A stretch of DNA of 64,000 nt from Lentzea sp. NBRC 102530 (GCF_030269365.1 NZ_BSTF01000001.1:868001-932000), one strand, 5' to 3'; positions 10,910-19,995 are shown, counted from the stretch's first letter. The notes: generated from the sequence alone by a model not told the origin. A program made the numbers and translations.

Positions 10910-11076
10910 GTCAGATCGTCCTCAGTCGGGTCACGACGACAGTCTGCCGAAAAACGCGGCGGCGTGGGGGACCTCGTCCTAACGGCCGATGGGCACCGCG
11001 GCGAACCGGCCGTTCGGCGGGGCGGGGTGGCCTCCAGGAGGAGTCCGCAGTGGACGCGCGTTCCTAGGTTGGCTGC

Positions 11077-11694
11077 ATGACCATCCTGCTAGCCGATCCG
11101 GTCGTGCGTGCCGTCCGGGTCCTCGACAACGGCGACCCGTTGGTACCACTGGACTTCGCGCCCGGCGTGCTGGTGCGGGAAGGCCTCGCGCGACGCCTCG
11201 ACGTGGCCCGCGCGCTGCTTCCGTCCGGTGTGGACCTGCGGGTGGTCGAGGGGCACCGCGCCCTCGCCGACCAGAACGCGATCATCGAGCGGTACACGGC
11301 CGAACTGCGCGAACTGCACCCCGCGGCCGACGAGGTCGAGATCGGGCGGCTGTCGAGCCGGTTCGTGGCGCCGCTGGCCGTCGCGCCGCACGTCGCGGGC
11401 GCCGCGGTCGACCTCACGCTGGTCACGTCGTCCGGTGCCGAGCTGTGGATGGGCACGACCGTCGACGCGACGCCCGAGGAGAGCGACGGGCGCTGCTTCT
11501 TCGCCGCCGAGGTCGACGACGAGGCCCGGCGCAACCGGACGGTCCTCGCCGCCGCGCTGGGCGACGCGGGCCTGGTCAACTACCCGACCGAGTGGTGGCA
11601 CTGGTCCTACGGCGACCGCTACTGGGCGTTGCTGACCGGCGCCGACCACGCCCTCTACGGACCGGTGGAGGTGCCTGCGTGGGCGCGAGTGTGA
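11077..11694 (+). CDS. VanX/DdpX-like D-Ala-D-Ala dipeptidase (M15D)
   Basis: Zinc dipeptidase of 205 residues, close to VanX length. All catalytic elements of VanX are visible: Arg in VVEGHRALAD, zinc ligands His and Asp in HVAGAAVDLTL, and Glu plus zinc-binding His in TEWWHWSYGDRYWA. No signal peptide, so it would act in the cytoplasm on D-Ala-D-Ala or related dipeptides. TAGGTT at 11065-11070, six bases before ATG 11077, suggests a leaderless transcript. It is the first gene of an overlapping run with alanine racemase, a D-Ala ligase and an acyltransferase. Confidence 0.9.
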   Translation: MTILLADPVVRAVRVLDNGDPLVPLDFAPGVLVREGLARRLDVARALLPSGVDLRVVEGHRALADQNAIIERYTAELRELHPAADEVEIGRLSSRFVAPLAVAPHVAGAAVDLTLVTSSGAELWMGTTVDATPEESDGRCFFAAEVDDEARRNRTVLAAALGDAGLVNYPTEWWHWSYGDRYWALLTGADHALYGPVEVPAWARV

Positions 11695-12782
11695 CCACCC
11701 TCCGCCAGGCCGCCCTGACGCCGACGCTGCACGTCGACCTGACGGCGGTGGCCGAGAACACGAGGCGGTTCGTCTCGTGGGCGCGCGGGGACGTCATGGC
11801 CGTGGTGAAGGCGGACGGGTTCGGGCACGGGCTCGGCGACGTCGCGCGGACGGCGGTCGCGGCGGGGGCCCGCTGGATCGGCGTCACGTCGCTCGCCGAG
11901 GCGGTGGCCGTGCGCGGGTCCGGTGTGGACGTCCCGGTGCTGAGCTGGCTCAACCCGGTCGACGTGACCGTGCACACCGCCGTGCGGCACGGGATCGACC
12001 TCAGCGTGCCGAGCCTGGAACACCTCGCGGCACTGGACGGCGGGGTGCGCGTGCACCTCCAGCTCGACACGGGCATGGCACGCGACGGGGCCGCGCCGGA
12101 GACGTGGCTCGCGCTGATGTCCGCGGCGCGGCGGGCGGAACTGGCCGGACGGGTCAGGGTCGTCGGAGTGATGGGGCACCTGCCCTGCGCGGACGTGCCC
12201 GGTCTGAACGAACCGGGGCGCAAGGCCTTGCTGCGCGGGGTCGAGATGGCGCGCCAGGCGGGGTTGCGGCCGTCGGTGCGGCACCTCGCGGCCACGAGCG
12301 CGGCGTTGACGGACCCGAGCGCGCACCTCGACGTCGTCCGGATCGGGGCGGGGCTCGTCGGCATCGACCCGTCCGGGACCACCCGGCTGCGCTCCGCCCT
12401 GCGGCTGACGGCGCCGGTGGTCCAGGTGCGGCGGGTCGCCGCGGGCACGGGCGTCGGCTACGGGCATTCGTACGTGACGGACCGCGCGACCACGCTCGCG
12501 CTGCTGCCCGTCGGGTACGCGGACGGCTTGCCCCGCACCGCTTCCGGGCGGGCGGAGGTGCTGGTGGGCGGACGGCGGCGGCCGGTCGCCGGGGTGATCT
12601 CGATGGACCAGGTCGTGGTCGACGTGGGGGACGACGCGGTGGCGCCGGGGGAGGAAGCGGTGGTCTTCGGACCGGGGGACAGCGGTGAGCCGACGGTGGC
12701 GGACTGGGCTCGCTGGGCGGGCACGATCCCGCACGAGATCGTGACGGGCATCGGGGCGAGGGTGCGGAGGACTGTGCGATGA
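11679..12782 (+). CDS. alr: Alanine racemase (or D-Ser/D-Ala racemase)
   Basis: PLP enzyme of ~367 residues converting L- to D-alanine. The PLP lysine is in MAVVKADGFGHG, the catalytic tyrosine region is GTGVGYGHSY, and LLPVGYADGLPR and SMDQVVVDVG complete the family pattern. GTG 11679 is preferred because GGTGGAGG lies seven bases upstream; GTG 11691 is the alternative. It overlaps the dipeptidase end and its own stop overlaps the ligase start (ATGA). VanT serine racemases share this fold fused to an acyltransferase-3 domain; here that domain is a separate gene in the same operon (13729). Confidence 0.9.
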   Translation: MGASVTTLRQAALTPTLHVDLTAVAENTRRFVSWARGDVMAVVKADGFGHGLGDVARTAVAAGARWIGVTSLAEAVAVRGSGVDVPVLSWLNPVDVTVHTAVRHGIDLSVPSLEHLAALDGGVRVHLQLDTGMARDGAAPETWLALMSAARRAELAGRVRVVGVMGHLPCADVPGLNEPGRKALLRGVEMARQAGLRPSVRHLAATSAALTDPSAHLDVVRIGAGLVGIDPSGTTRLRSALRLTAPVVQVRRVAAGTGVGYGHSYVTDRATTLALLPVGYADGLPRTASGRAEVLVGGRRRPVAGVISMDQVVVDVGDDAVAPGEEAVVFGPGDSGEPTVADWARWAGTIPHEIVTGIGARVRRTVR

Positions 12783-13732
12783 GGGGCATCCGCGTCGCCG
12801 TGATCGGCGGCGGGCAGAACTGCGAGCACGACGTCTCGGTGGCGTCGGCGGCGTCCGTGCGGGCGGCGCTCGACCCGGCGGAGTACGAGGCGGTAGCGCT
12901 CACCATCGGCCGTGACGGGCGCTGGCACGGTCCGGACGGACAGGTGCTGGACACGCTCACCTCGGGCAGCCTGGCCGCCGCGCTCGACGTGCTGGCGACG
13001 TGCGACGTGGTGTTGCCGCTGGTCCACGGGCCGTTGGGAGAGGACGGCACGCTGGCCGGGCTCTGCGAACTGGCGGGCGTGCCGTACGTCGGTTCGCCGC
13101 TGCGGGCCGGTGCGCTCGCGATGGACAAGTGGGCCACCAAGCTCGTCGCCGAGGCGGTCGGGGTGCGCACGGCGAAGGGCACGCTGGTCACCGACGCGTC
13201 CACCGTGGACTTCCGCGGTCCGGTCGTGGTGAAGCCCGTGGCGGCCGGGTCGAGCTTCGGGGTCGCCCTGGTGCGGCGGGAGGAGGACCTCGAACCAGCC
13301 GTGCGCAAGGCGTTGGCCCTCGACGACCGGGTGCTCGTCGAGGAGGTCCTGTCCGGCAGGGAGATCGACGTCGCCGTGCTGGACGACCCGGACGAGGGCC
13401 GCCGGACCGGGCCACCGCTGGAGATCCACGTGCCGGGACTCTTCGACACGACGGTGAAGTACGACGGCAGCGCGCGGTTCGTCATCCCCGCGCCGCTGGA
13501 CGACACCGAGCTCAAGGCGTTGGAGGACGCGGCGCTGCGGGTCTACGAGGCGCTCGGTTGCCGCGGTCTCGCCCGCGTCGACTTCTTCCTGACCCCGGAC
13601 GGGTTCGTGCTCAACGAGGTCAACACCATGCCGGGCATGACGGCGGAGTCCCAGGTGCCCAAGATGTTCGCGGCCGCCGGACTGTCCTATCCGGACCTGC
13701 TGGACAAGCTGATCAGGGGAGCGGTGCGGTGA
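12779..13732 (+). CDS. ddl: D-alanine-D-alanine ligase family ATP-grasp enzyme
   Basis: A 317-residue ATP-grasp ligase, shorter than the usual ~360. The N-terminal GGGQNCEHDVSVASA motif retains the family Glu, VKPVAAGSSFGV the Ser loop, and TVKYDG the omega-loop Tyr that goes with D-Ala-D-Ala rather than D-Ala-D-Lac synthesis. The C-terminal LARVDFF and LNEVNTMPGM motifs bind ATP/Mg. D-Ala-D-Ser ligases can also keep this Tyr, so that product is not excluded. ATG 12779 overlaps the racemase stop, and its own stop overlaps the next start (GTGA). Confidence 0.92.
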   Translation: MRGIRVAVIGGGQNCEHDVSVASAASVRAALDPAEYEAVALTIGRDGRWHGPDGQVLDTLTSGSLAAALDVLATCDVVLPLVHGPLGEDGTLAGLCELAGVPYVGSPLRAGALAMDKWATKLVAEAVGVRTAKGTLVTDASTVDFRGPVVVKPVAAGSSFGVALVRREEDLEPAVRKALALDDRVLVEEVLSGREIDVAVLDDPDEGRRTGPPLEIHVPGLFDTTVKYDGSARFVIPAPLDDTELKALEDAALRVYEALGCRGLARVDFFLTPDGFVLNEVNTMPGMTAESQVPKMFAAAGLSYPDLLDKLIRGAVR

Positions 13733-14721
13733 GGCGCGTCGCCGGACTGGACGTGCTGCGCGGCGTCGCGATCCTGCTGGTGATGCTGCGCCACGCGTTC
13801 CCCGACGTGTTTCCCGGTGCCGGCGTGGTCGGCGTGGTCGTGTTCTTCACGCTCAGCGGCTACCTGATCACCGGTGTCCTGCAGCGCGAGTTGCAGACCA
13901 GGGGACGCATCGACTTCAAGCGCTTCTACGCGCGCCGGGCGCGCCGGCTGCTGCCGGCCCTGTTAGCGCTCATCCTGGTGTTCGTGCTGGTCACGCTGGT
14001 GTTCGACCCGCTGGGTGAGCGTGACAAACTGCTCAGGACCGTGCTCGTGCTGGTCACGTTCACCGGCAACCTGCCCGTCAGCGGGGTCAGCCCGGCGGCG
14101 TTCCACGGCTGGACGCTCGCCACCGAGGAGCAGTTCTACCTGCTGTGGCCCGCGTTGCTGGCGTTCGCCTGGGTGCGCAACCGGACCGGCGCGGTGCTGG
14201 TCGTCGTCGCGCTCGCGTCGCTGGCGGCGTGCACGGCGACGTTGGTCTGGCTGTGGCCGCACGCCGACAACGCCTACGCGCTGCCGACGTCGTGGTTCGT
14301 CTGCTTCGTGATCGGCGCGGCGACCCGGCTCAAGCTGACCAGCGCGCCGAGGTGGGGTGTGCCGGTCGCGCTGACCGGCCTGGCCGTGCTGTCGGTGGTG
14401 CCGTTGCGCGGCCACGTGGTGACGTACCTCGGCGCGGGCCCGGCGATCGCGGCCTGCACGGCGGTGCTGCTGCTCGTGTGGTCCGAGTGGGAACAGGTGG
14501 CGACGCCGGTCAGGCCGCTGGTCGCGCTCGGCACCCTGTCCTACGGCGCCTACCTCTGGAACTACCCGCTGACGCTGTGGCTGCGCCCGGACCTCGGCGC
14601 GGCGGCCGGGCCGGTCGCGGCCGTGCTCACGATCGTGGCGGCGGCGTTGTCGTGGCGGTACGTGGAGGAACCGGTCATGCGCTGGGCAGGACGTGCGAAA
14701 CAACCCGCCGCACGATCCTGA
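13729..14721 (+). CDS. Acyltransferase-3 (OafA/YrhL-like) integral membrane protein
   Basis: A 330-residue polytopic membrane protein. The opening GLDVLRGVAILLVMLRHAFP holds the catalytic His typical of acyltransferase-3 proteins, followed by VVVFFTLSGYLITG, RARRLLPAL and the WTLATEEQFYLLWP motif. Such enzymes acylate cell-wall or exported carbohydrates. It is the fourth gene of the dipeptidase-racemase-ligase operon, with a GTGA overlap at 13729. VanT racemases of VanC/E/G gene sets carry a comparable membrane domain, so the context fits peptidoglycan-precursor work, by inference. Confidence 0.88.
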   Translation: MRRVAGLDVLRGVAILLVMLRHAFPDVFPGAGVVGVVVFFTLSGYLITGVLQRELQTRGRIDFKRFYARRARRLLPALLALILVFVLVTLVFDPLGERDKLLRTVLVLVTFTGNLPVSGVSPAAFHGWTLATEEQFYLLWPALLAFAWVRNRTGAVLVVVALASLAACTATLVWLWPHADNAYALPTSWFVCFVIGAATRLKLTSAPRWGVPVALTGLAVLSVVPLRGHVVTYLGAGPAIAACTAVLLLVWSEWEQVATPVRPLVALGTLSYGAYLWNYPLTLWLRPDLGAAAGPVAAVLTIVAAALSWRYVEEPVMRWAGRAKQPAARS

Positions 14722-14866
14722 CGAGATTGCGCGGCCCCGCTCCCCGGGGCAAGAACCTGGGGCCTGCACCGAAGTCCGGTCTGCGACAGCCGGGCCCGAG
14801 GCGGCCCCCGGCGGCACGGCCGGACTCCGGTGTGCGGGCTGTCCGGCCGCACCGCCAGGAACCACC

Positions 14867-16039
14867 TCAGGCGCGACTCTCATCGCCCCGGCTTCGAGGC
14901 AGGCCCTGGCCCCCGTCCTGGTCGCAGAACGCGGTGATGGTGCCGGTCAGCACGTCGGTCAGCCGGTCGAGCGAGGCGAGGTCGACGTACTCCGTCGCGG
15001 CGTGGGCGCCCGCGCCGTCGACGCCGAACAGCAGGCAGGGGATGCCCGCCCGGTCGAGCAGCGCGCAGTCGGTCCAGAACGGCTCGGCGCGGATGACCGG
15101 CTCGGCGTCCAGGTTGGCGACGAGGGTCCTGACGATCTCGGCGTCCGGGTCGGCCTCGAACGGATCCCTGGCGAGGCCTCGGGTGAGCGTGGCCCGGAAG
15201 TCCGGGATCGTTGCGGTGAGGTGGTCGAGGACGGTCTGGAGTTCCTGGTGCGTCTGCTGTGGCGACTCGCCAGGGACGGTGCGGCGTTCGAGCGTGATCC
15301 GGCAGCTCGCCGGGTAGGTGGACGCCTCCTCTCCGCCGGTGATGAGCGAGGCGTGGACCGTGCCGGTGCCGAGCAGGTGGTGGCGCGGCCCGTTCGCGAG
15401 GTCTTCTTGGAGCTGCTCCAAGGCGACGAGGAAGTGGCCCGCCTTGGCGATGGCGTCGACGCCGAGCTCCGGGCGCGAGCCGTGTGCCGCCCTGCCCTCG
15501 ACTTCGACCTCGAACCACACGAAACCCTTGTGCGCCAAGGTGACCTCGAGGTGGCTGGGTTCGGTGACGATGGCGGCGTCGGCGGTGAACGACTCCAGCA
15601 CCTCTGCCGTGCCCGTGCTGCCGTGTTCCTCGTCGGCCACGCACGCGACGATGACATCGCCACGCAGCGGGCGTTCGGTGGCGCGCGCGGCGGCGACCAT
15701 CATGGCCGCGATGCCACCCTTCATGTCGAACGTGCCCCGCCCGTGCATCCTGCCGTCCTCGGTCCTGGGCTCGAGCGGGTCGCCGGCGTAGCCCGCCAGG
15801 CCGACGGTGTCGAGGTGACCGTTGAGCATCAACGACCTCCCGCCGCCGGTGCCCTTCTTCACGGCGACGATCGACGGCCTGCCGGGGCGTCGTTCGAGGC
15901 GGTGGACCTCGAAGCCGTTGCGCTGGAACCAGGTGGTGCAGAAGTCGGCGATGTCCTTCTCGCCGTTGCCGCCGGGGACGAGGTCGGGGTTGACCGAGTC
16001 GATCGCGATCAGGCCGGCGAGGAGGTCACGGGGGTTCAC
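14867..16039 (-). CDS. M20 family metallopeptidase/deacylase (ArgE/DapE/CPG2-like)
   Basis: A 390-residue zinc-dependent amidohydrolase. The di-zinc motifs are in order: NGHLDTV, RGTFDMKGGIAAMM and ACVADEEHGSTGT with the catalytic DEE pair, then VTEPSHL. The dimerisation domain with GRAAHGSRPELGVDAI follows. The GTG start at 16039 has GGAAGGACG upstream and overlaps the stop of the upstream PLP gene (GTGA). Pairing with a diaminopropionate ammonia-lyase-like enzyme suggests hydrolysis of an N-acyl amino acid or dipeptide that feeds that lyase. Confidence 0.9.
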   Translation of the reverse strand: MNPRDLLAGLIAIDSVNPDLVPGGNGEKDIADFCTTWFQRNGFEVHRLERRPGRPSIVAVKKGTGGGRSLMLNGHLDTVGLAGYAGDPLEPRTEDGRMHGRGTFDMKGGIAAMMVAAARATERPLRGDVIVACVADEEHGSTGTAEVLESFTADAAIVTEPSHLEVTLAHKGFVWFEVEVEGRAAHGSRPELGVDAIAKAGHFLVALEQLQEDLANGPRHHLLGTGTVHASLITGGEEASTYPASCRITLERRTVPGESPQQTHQELQTVLDHLTATIPDFRATLTRGLARDPFEADPDAEIVRTLVANLDAEPVIRAEPFWTDCALLDRAGIPCLLFGVDGAGAHAATEYVDLASLDRLTDVLTGTITAFCDQDGGQGLPRSRGDESRA

Positions 16040-17013
16040 GGGCGTCCTTCCGTGCTGATGAGGACGACGGTGCCGAGCTCGCCGAGGTCTGCCCGGGCGG
16101 TGCGGAGCCCGGCCAGGGACGCGGCGCCGCACGGTCCTGAGTGGACGTCGAGCGCGTGGAGGTCGCGCATGGCCTCGGCGCACTGCTCGTCGGAGATCGC
16201 GACGGCGCCGTCGAGGCCGTTGCTCAGGTAGGGCCAGGAGGTGGTGGACGGGGTGCCGCAGTTGAGCCCGGCCATGATCGTGGTGCCGGTGGGGACGGTG
16301 GTCAGTTCGCCCGCTCGGAGGCTGGTGAGGACGCAGGCGGCGGTGTCGGGCTCGACCGCGAGCAGCCGGGTGTTCGTCTCGCGGCTGCGGTAGTGCGTGA
16401 TCACGGCTTGGGCGAACGAGCCGACGCCGACCGGGATGACGACCAGGTCGGGGTCTTCCCCGAGTTGCTCGTCGATCTCGTGGCAGAGAGTGGCGTAGCC
16501 CTCCACGATCCACGCCGGCACCTGCTCGTAGCCCGGCCGGCCCATGTCCTGCACGAGCACGCCCTCCGCGCGTGCGGCCTGCGCCACGGCGTCGTCGTAC
16601 GTGCCGTCGACCACCGTGACCCGGGCGTTCTCCTGCCGGATCGCCTCGATGGCGTGAGGTGGAACCGCCGAGGGCACGAAGACGTGCGCCTGGTGGCCGT
16701 TCAGCCGGGCCATCCTGGCGACCGCGCGGCCGTGGTTGCCGTCGGTCGCGGTGGTGAGCGTGACCTGGCCTTGTGCTTGCTTGAGGACCTGGTGCACCGC
16801 CCAGGAGGCCCCGAGAGCCTTGAAAGCGGGCAGGCCGAGCCGGGAAGATTCGTCCTTGACGAACAGCCGGCCGGCGCCGAGCTCAGCGGCGAGGCCCGGG
16901 AGTTCGGTCAGCGGAGTGGGCGCGTGGTCGGGCAGCCCCGCGTGGAAGTCCCGCACCTCGGCGGGAGCGGGCGGGCACCTCCAGCTGCGGGCCTGGGGCC
17001 GCGAGAACTTCAT
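16036..17013 (-). CDS. Diaminopropionate ammonia-lyase-like PLP enzyme
   Basis: Fold-type II PLP enzyme of 325 residues. APTPLTELPGLAAELG and LFVKDESSRLGLPAFKALGA contain the family start and the PLP lysine (in PAFKALG); TATDGNHGRAVA is the phosphate/substrate loop and IPVGVGSFAQAV the glycine loop. The closest annotated group is DpaL, which splits 2,3-diaminopropionate to pyruvate and ammonia; a threonine dehydratase-like role remains possible. ATG 17013 lacks a clear Shine-Dalgarno. It forms an operon with the M20 deacylase. Confidence 0.8.
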   Translation of the reverse strand: MKFSRPQARSWRCPPAPAEVRDFHAGLPDHAPTPLTELPGLAAELGAGRLFVKDESSRLGLPAFKALGASWAVHQVLKQAQGQVTLTTATDGNHGRAVARMARLNGHQAHVFVPSAVPPHAIEAIRQENARVTVVDGTYDDAVAQAARAEGVLVQDMGRPGYEQVPAWIVEGYATLCHEIDEQLGEDPDLVVIPVGVGSFAQAVITHYRSRETNTRLLAVEPDTAACVLTSLRAGELTTVPTGTTIMAGLNCGTPSTTSWPYLSNGLDGAVAISDEQCAEAMRDLHALDVHSGPCGAASLAGLRTARADLGELGTVVLISTEGRP

Positions 17014-17101
17014 GTCCGACAGCGTGCGGGTGGCGTGGATCGTCGGTCCAGCGCATGTTTTCGACGTGTATCGGTGGGAGAAACCGAAGGGTTGGGGTGC
17101 C

Positions 17102-17332
17102 GTGAGTGACGAGGAGCTGATCGTCGAGTTCGCGCTGACCCGCCTCGACAACCCGCGGCTCGACCTGGAGGAGGTCGCCGCGCTGGTGGTGCGGCGGGTC
17201 GGGCCGGAACGCATGGTCGAGTTCGCCGGGCAGACCCTGGTGCACCGCGACGAACTGCGCGGCGCCGTGTTCCCGGCCGCGGTCGAGCACGTGCTGCGCG
17301 TGGTGCTGACGTTGCGCGGCCCGCGCGACTAA
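17102..17332 (+). CDS. Small hypothetical protein
   Basis: A 76-residue acidic protein (SDEELIVEFALTRLDNPR...) that I do not recognise. The GTG at 17102 follows GAAGGG at a workable distance. An alternative in-frame ATG at 17012 would share bases with the divergent PLP gene's ATG. Its codon use is like that of real genes, with GC-rich third positions. Its stop codon overlaps that of the convergent LysR gene. Confidence 0.55.
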   Translation: MSDEELIVEFALTRLDNPRLDLEEVAALVVRRVGPERMVEFAGQTLVHRDELRGAVFPAAVEHVLRVVLTLRGPRD

Positions 17333-18189
17333 AGGTCTTTCACGGCCCGCAGCGTCAGTTCGACGACCTTGGTGGCGAGCGGCGACAGGGTGCGGTTCGC
17401 CTGCCAGGCGAGGTAGATCTCCCGCGGCGTGAGTTCCTCGACCTCGTGCGTGGCCAGACCCGTTGTGTCGTCGAGGGCGAGTTGCGGCACCACGGCGAGG
17501 CCCATGCCGGCGCGGACCATCGAGAGCACGCCGCGGTTGTCGGCGGTGCGGAAGACGATCAGCGGGTCGATCCCGTGGTCGGCGTAGACGCGTTCGACGC
17601 GGGCCTGGTCGCAGATCGGGGGCTGGGCGACCATCGCCGTTCGGTGCAGCGCGCTGAGCGGGACCGGGCCCGGCGCGAACTGGCCTGGCCTGGTGACCAG
17701 CACGTACGGGTCGTCGAGGATCTTGGTCTGCTCGACGTCGCCGGTGAGCTTCCCGTCGAAGAAGACCAGGTCGAGGCCGTCGGCGGTGGGCTGGTCGGTC
17801 TCCTCCTCGAACAGCCTGATGTCGGCGTTCGGGTGGTCGTCGAGGAGCCTGCGCACGACGGTCGGGAGCAGGACGTTGGTGACGCTCTGGAACGTGCCGA
17901 CGTCGACGCGGCCCTCGCCCGCCTTGAAGCGTTCGACGGCGTCCTCGGCGGCCCGGGCTCTGGCGAGCAGGTCGCGTCCGTGTTCCAGCACGACCTCGCC
18001 GAGCGGGGTGAGGCGGACCGGTTTCGGGCCTCCCGGGCGGTCGAACACCGCGCCGCCCATCGTCTTCTCCAGGGCCGCGACCTGCTGGCTCACCGCCGAC
18101 TGGGTGTAGCCGAGGCGGTCGGCGGCGCGGCCGAAGGTGCCCTCGGTGGCGACGGCGTCGAGGGTGGCGAGGTGGCGGAGGTCGAGCAT
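17329..18189 (-). CDS. LysR-family transcriptional regulator
   Basis: A 286-residue LTTR. The N-terminal winged HTH is typical: LRHLATLDAVATEGTFGRAA, recognition segment GYTQSAVSQQVAALE, with the C-terminal two-lobed effector domain after residue ~90. It is divergent from the LLM oxidoreductase at 18266; the 76-base promoter between them is AT-rich and includes AAGC-GTA-GCTT at 18195-18205, a possible half-site pair. The oxidoreductase is the most likely target. Confidence 0.9.
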   Translation of the reverse strand: MLDLRHLATLDAVATEGTFGRAADRLGYTQSAVSQQVAALEKTMGGAVFDRPGGPKPVRLTPLGEVVLEHGRDLLARARAAEDAVERFKAGEGRVDVGTFQSVTNVLLPTVVRRLLDDHPNADIRLFEEETDQPTADGLDLVFFDGKLTGDVEQTKILDDPYVLVTRPGQFAPGPVPLSALHRTAMVAQPPICDQARVERVYADHGIDPLIVFRTADNRGVLSMVRAGMGLAVVPQLALDDTTGLATHEVEELTPREIYLAWQANRTLSPLATKVVELTLRAVKDL

Positions 18190-18265
18190 TTGATAAGCGT
18201 AGCTTCTTGCTTTGAGCAGTATCTATCGCTTTTGTTTATGCTCCTGCGTTCCTAGCGTTGGCCGT

Positions 18266-19078
18266 ATGAACCCACGACGTGCGCTTTGGTTGCCGTTGTT
18301 CGACGTCCTCGCCGATCCCGCCCTGGTGGCCCGTCTCGCCGCCGAGGCGGAGGAGGCCGGCTGGGACGGGCTGTTCGTGTGGGACCACGTGCGGTGGCGC
18401 GAACCGGTGACGCACGTGGCCGATCCGTGGATCACGCTGACCGCCATCGCCTGCGCGACCTCGACGGTGCGGTTCGGGCCGATGGTCTCGGCGATCACCC
18501 GCCGCCGCCCGGTCAAGCTCGCCCGCGAGACGGCGTCGCTGGACCTGCTCTCCGGCGGACGGCTCGTGCTCGGCGTCGGCCTCGGCAGCGACCGGTTCGC
18601 CGGGGAGTTCTCGCGGACCGGCGAGGAGTGCGACGACCGGGTGCGCGGGCGGATGCTGGACGAGTCGCTGTCCGTGCTGCGCGCGGCGTGGTCCGGCGAG
18701 GTCGTGCGGCATCGCGGGTCGTGCTACACGGTGGACGGGGTGTCGTTCCTGCCCCGTCCTGTGCAACGGCCCGGGGTGCCGGTGTGGGCGGCCGGGTTCC
18801 CCGGCAACGCTCGGCCGATGAGGCGGGCGGCCGGGCTGGACGGGTTCTTCCCCGTCAACCTGTCGTCGGTCGCGGAGTTCGCGGATGCCGTCGGACAGGT
18901 GGAGGCGTTGCGGGTCGGCGATGGGCCGTTCGACTACGTCTGCGAGGTGGAGCCTGGTGCTGACGTTGATGCCTATGTCGCAGCTGGGGCCACTTGGTGC
19001 CTCACGGCGTTCGACCCTGCATCTCTCTCGTTGGATCACGTTCGGGGCGTGCTGCGCGATGGACCGGCGGTGAAGTGA
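18266..19078 (+). CDS. LLM-class (F420-dependent) oxidoreductase
   Basis: A 270-residue luciferase-like TIM-barrel protein. EEAGWDGLFVWDHV near the N-terminus, FGPMVSAITRRRPVKLARE and LVLGVGLGSD are typical of LLM oxidoreductases, which in actinomycetes mostly use coenzyme F420. Substrate unknown. ATG 18266 is preferred: TAGCGT at 18253-18258 sits seven bases upstream, consistent with a leaderless mRNA. Its TGA overlaps the ATG of the following hydrolase by one base, so the two were co-translated. Confidence 0.88.
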   Translation: MNPRRALWLPLFDVLADPALVARLAAEAEEAGWDGLFVWDHVRWREPVTHVADPWITLTAIACATSTVRFGPMVSAITRRRPVKLARETASLDLLSGGRLVLGVGLGSDRFAGEFSRTGEECDDRVRGRMLDESLSVLRAAWSGEVVRHRGSCYTVDGVSFLPRPVQRPGVPVWAAGFPGNARPMRRAAGLDGFFPVNLSSVAEFADAVGQVEALRVGDGPFDYVCEVEPGADVDAYVAAGATWCLTAFDPASLSLDHVRGVLRDGPAVK

Positions 19079-19881
19079 TGCTCGTCAACGGCGTTGAGTT
19101 GTGCGTGGAGACGTTCGGGTCCGCTGACGATCCGGCGGTGTTGCTGATTCATGGCGCGTGCGCGTCCATGCTGTGGTGGGAGACGGAGCTGTGCGTCTCT
19201 CTCGCGGCGCGTGGCCGGTTCGTCATCCGCTACGACAACCGTGACACCGGTCTGTCCGTGAGCTATCCGCCTGGTTCGCCCGGGTATGCGCTGTCCGACC
19301 TCGTGCTGGACGCCGTGGGCATCTTGGACGCGTTGGGGGTGCAGCGCGCGCACGTGGTCGGACGGTCCATGAGCGGGGCGATCGCGCTGGCGTTGGGCGT
19401 GGAGCACGCCGCGCGGGTGGCGTCGCTGACGTTCTTGGCGACCACGACCGGCGATCCCGGATTGCCCGAGATGACCCCTGAGTTCTTGGAGGCGTCGTCG
19501 TTGCAGGCCTCGTCTGACGTGGAAAACATCGTGTCGGCGCTACGGGCCTATGCGGGTGCATCGCCGTAGTTCGACGAGGACGCTGTGCGCGCGCTGGCCG
19601 TTCAGGACGTCGCACGGACCGTGAACATCCAGTCGGCCATGTCCAATCACTTCTGCATGGAGTTCGACGCGCCTCGTAGCGGTGGGTTCGGAGATGTGGT
19701 CGCACCGACGTTGGTGGTGCACGGCGCTATTGATCCCGTCTATCCGTTGGCGCATGGCCATGCGTTGCGCGACGCGGTGCCCGGTGCGTCATTGCTCGTG
19801 CTGGACTCGGTGGGGCATGACCTGCCGCGCGCCGTGTGGCCGTTGTTCGTGGACGCGCTTGTAGTGCACACGAGTACATGA
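19078..19881 (+). pseudogene. Alpha/beta hydrolase split by an in-frame TAG stop
   Basis: The ATG at 19078 overlaps the LLM gene stop. The first 163 codons encode a normal alpha/beta-hydrolase N-terminus, with HGACASMLWW and the nucleophile elbow VVGRSMSGAIA. A TAG at 19567-19569 interrupts the frame, which then continues unshifted for 103 codons to 19881 with the missing acid (VVHGAIDPVYP) and His (DSVGHDLPR). All three triad residues are thus present but on either side of one nonsense codon. A one-base change of a TAC (Tyr) or similar codon would explain it. Sequencing error or read-through are alternatives. Confidence 0.85.
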
Positions 19882-19995
19882 CTTCGTCGCGGCTGGTCCG
19901 TTCGGCCGATCGCCGGTTGCCGTTCGACGGCTCCAAACGACCTGTCGTCGTGCGCGGGCGGCGCGTGGGGGTGGCTTGCTGATCGACTCGGAGGC

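Noticed and set aside
11077-13732. Canonical vanHAX glycopeptide resistance cluster
   Set aside because: There is no D-lactate dehydrogenase (VanH) and the ligase keeps the D-Ala-type Tyr rather than a VanA-type omega loop.
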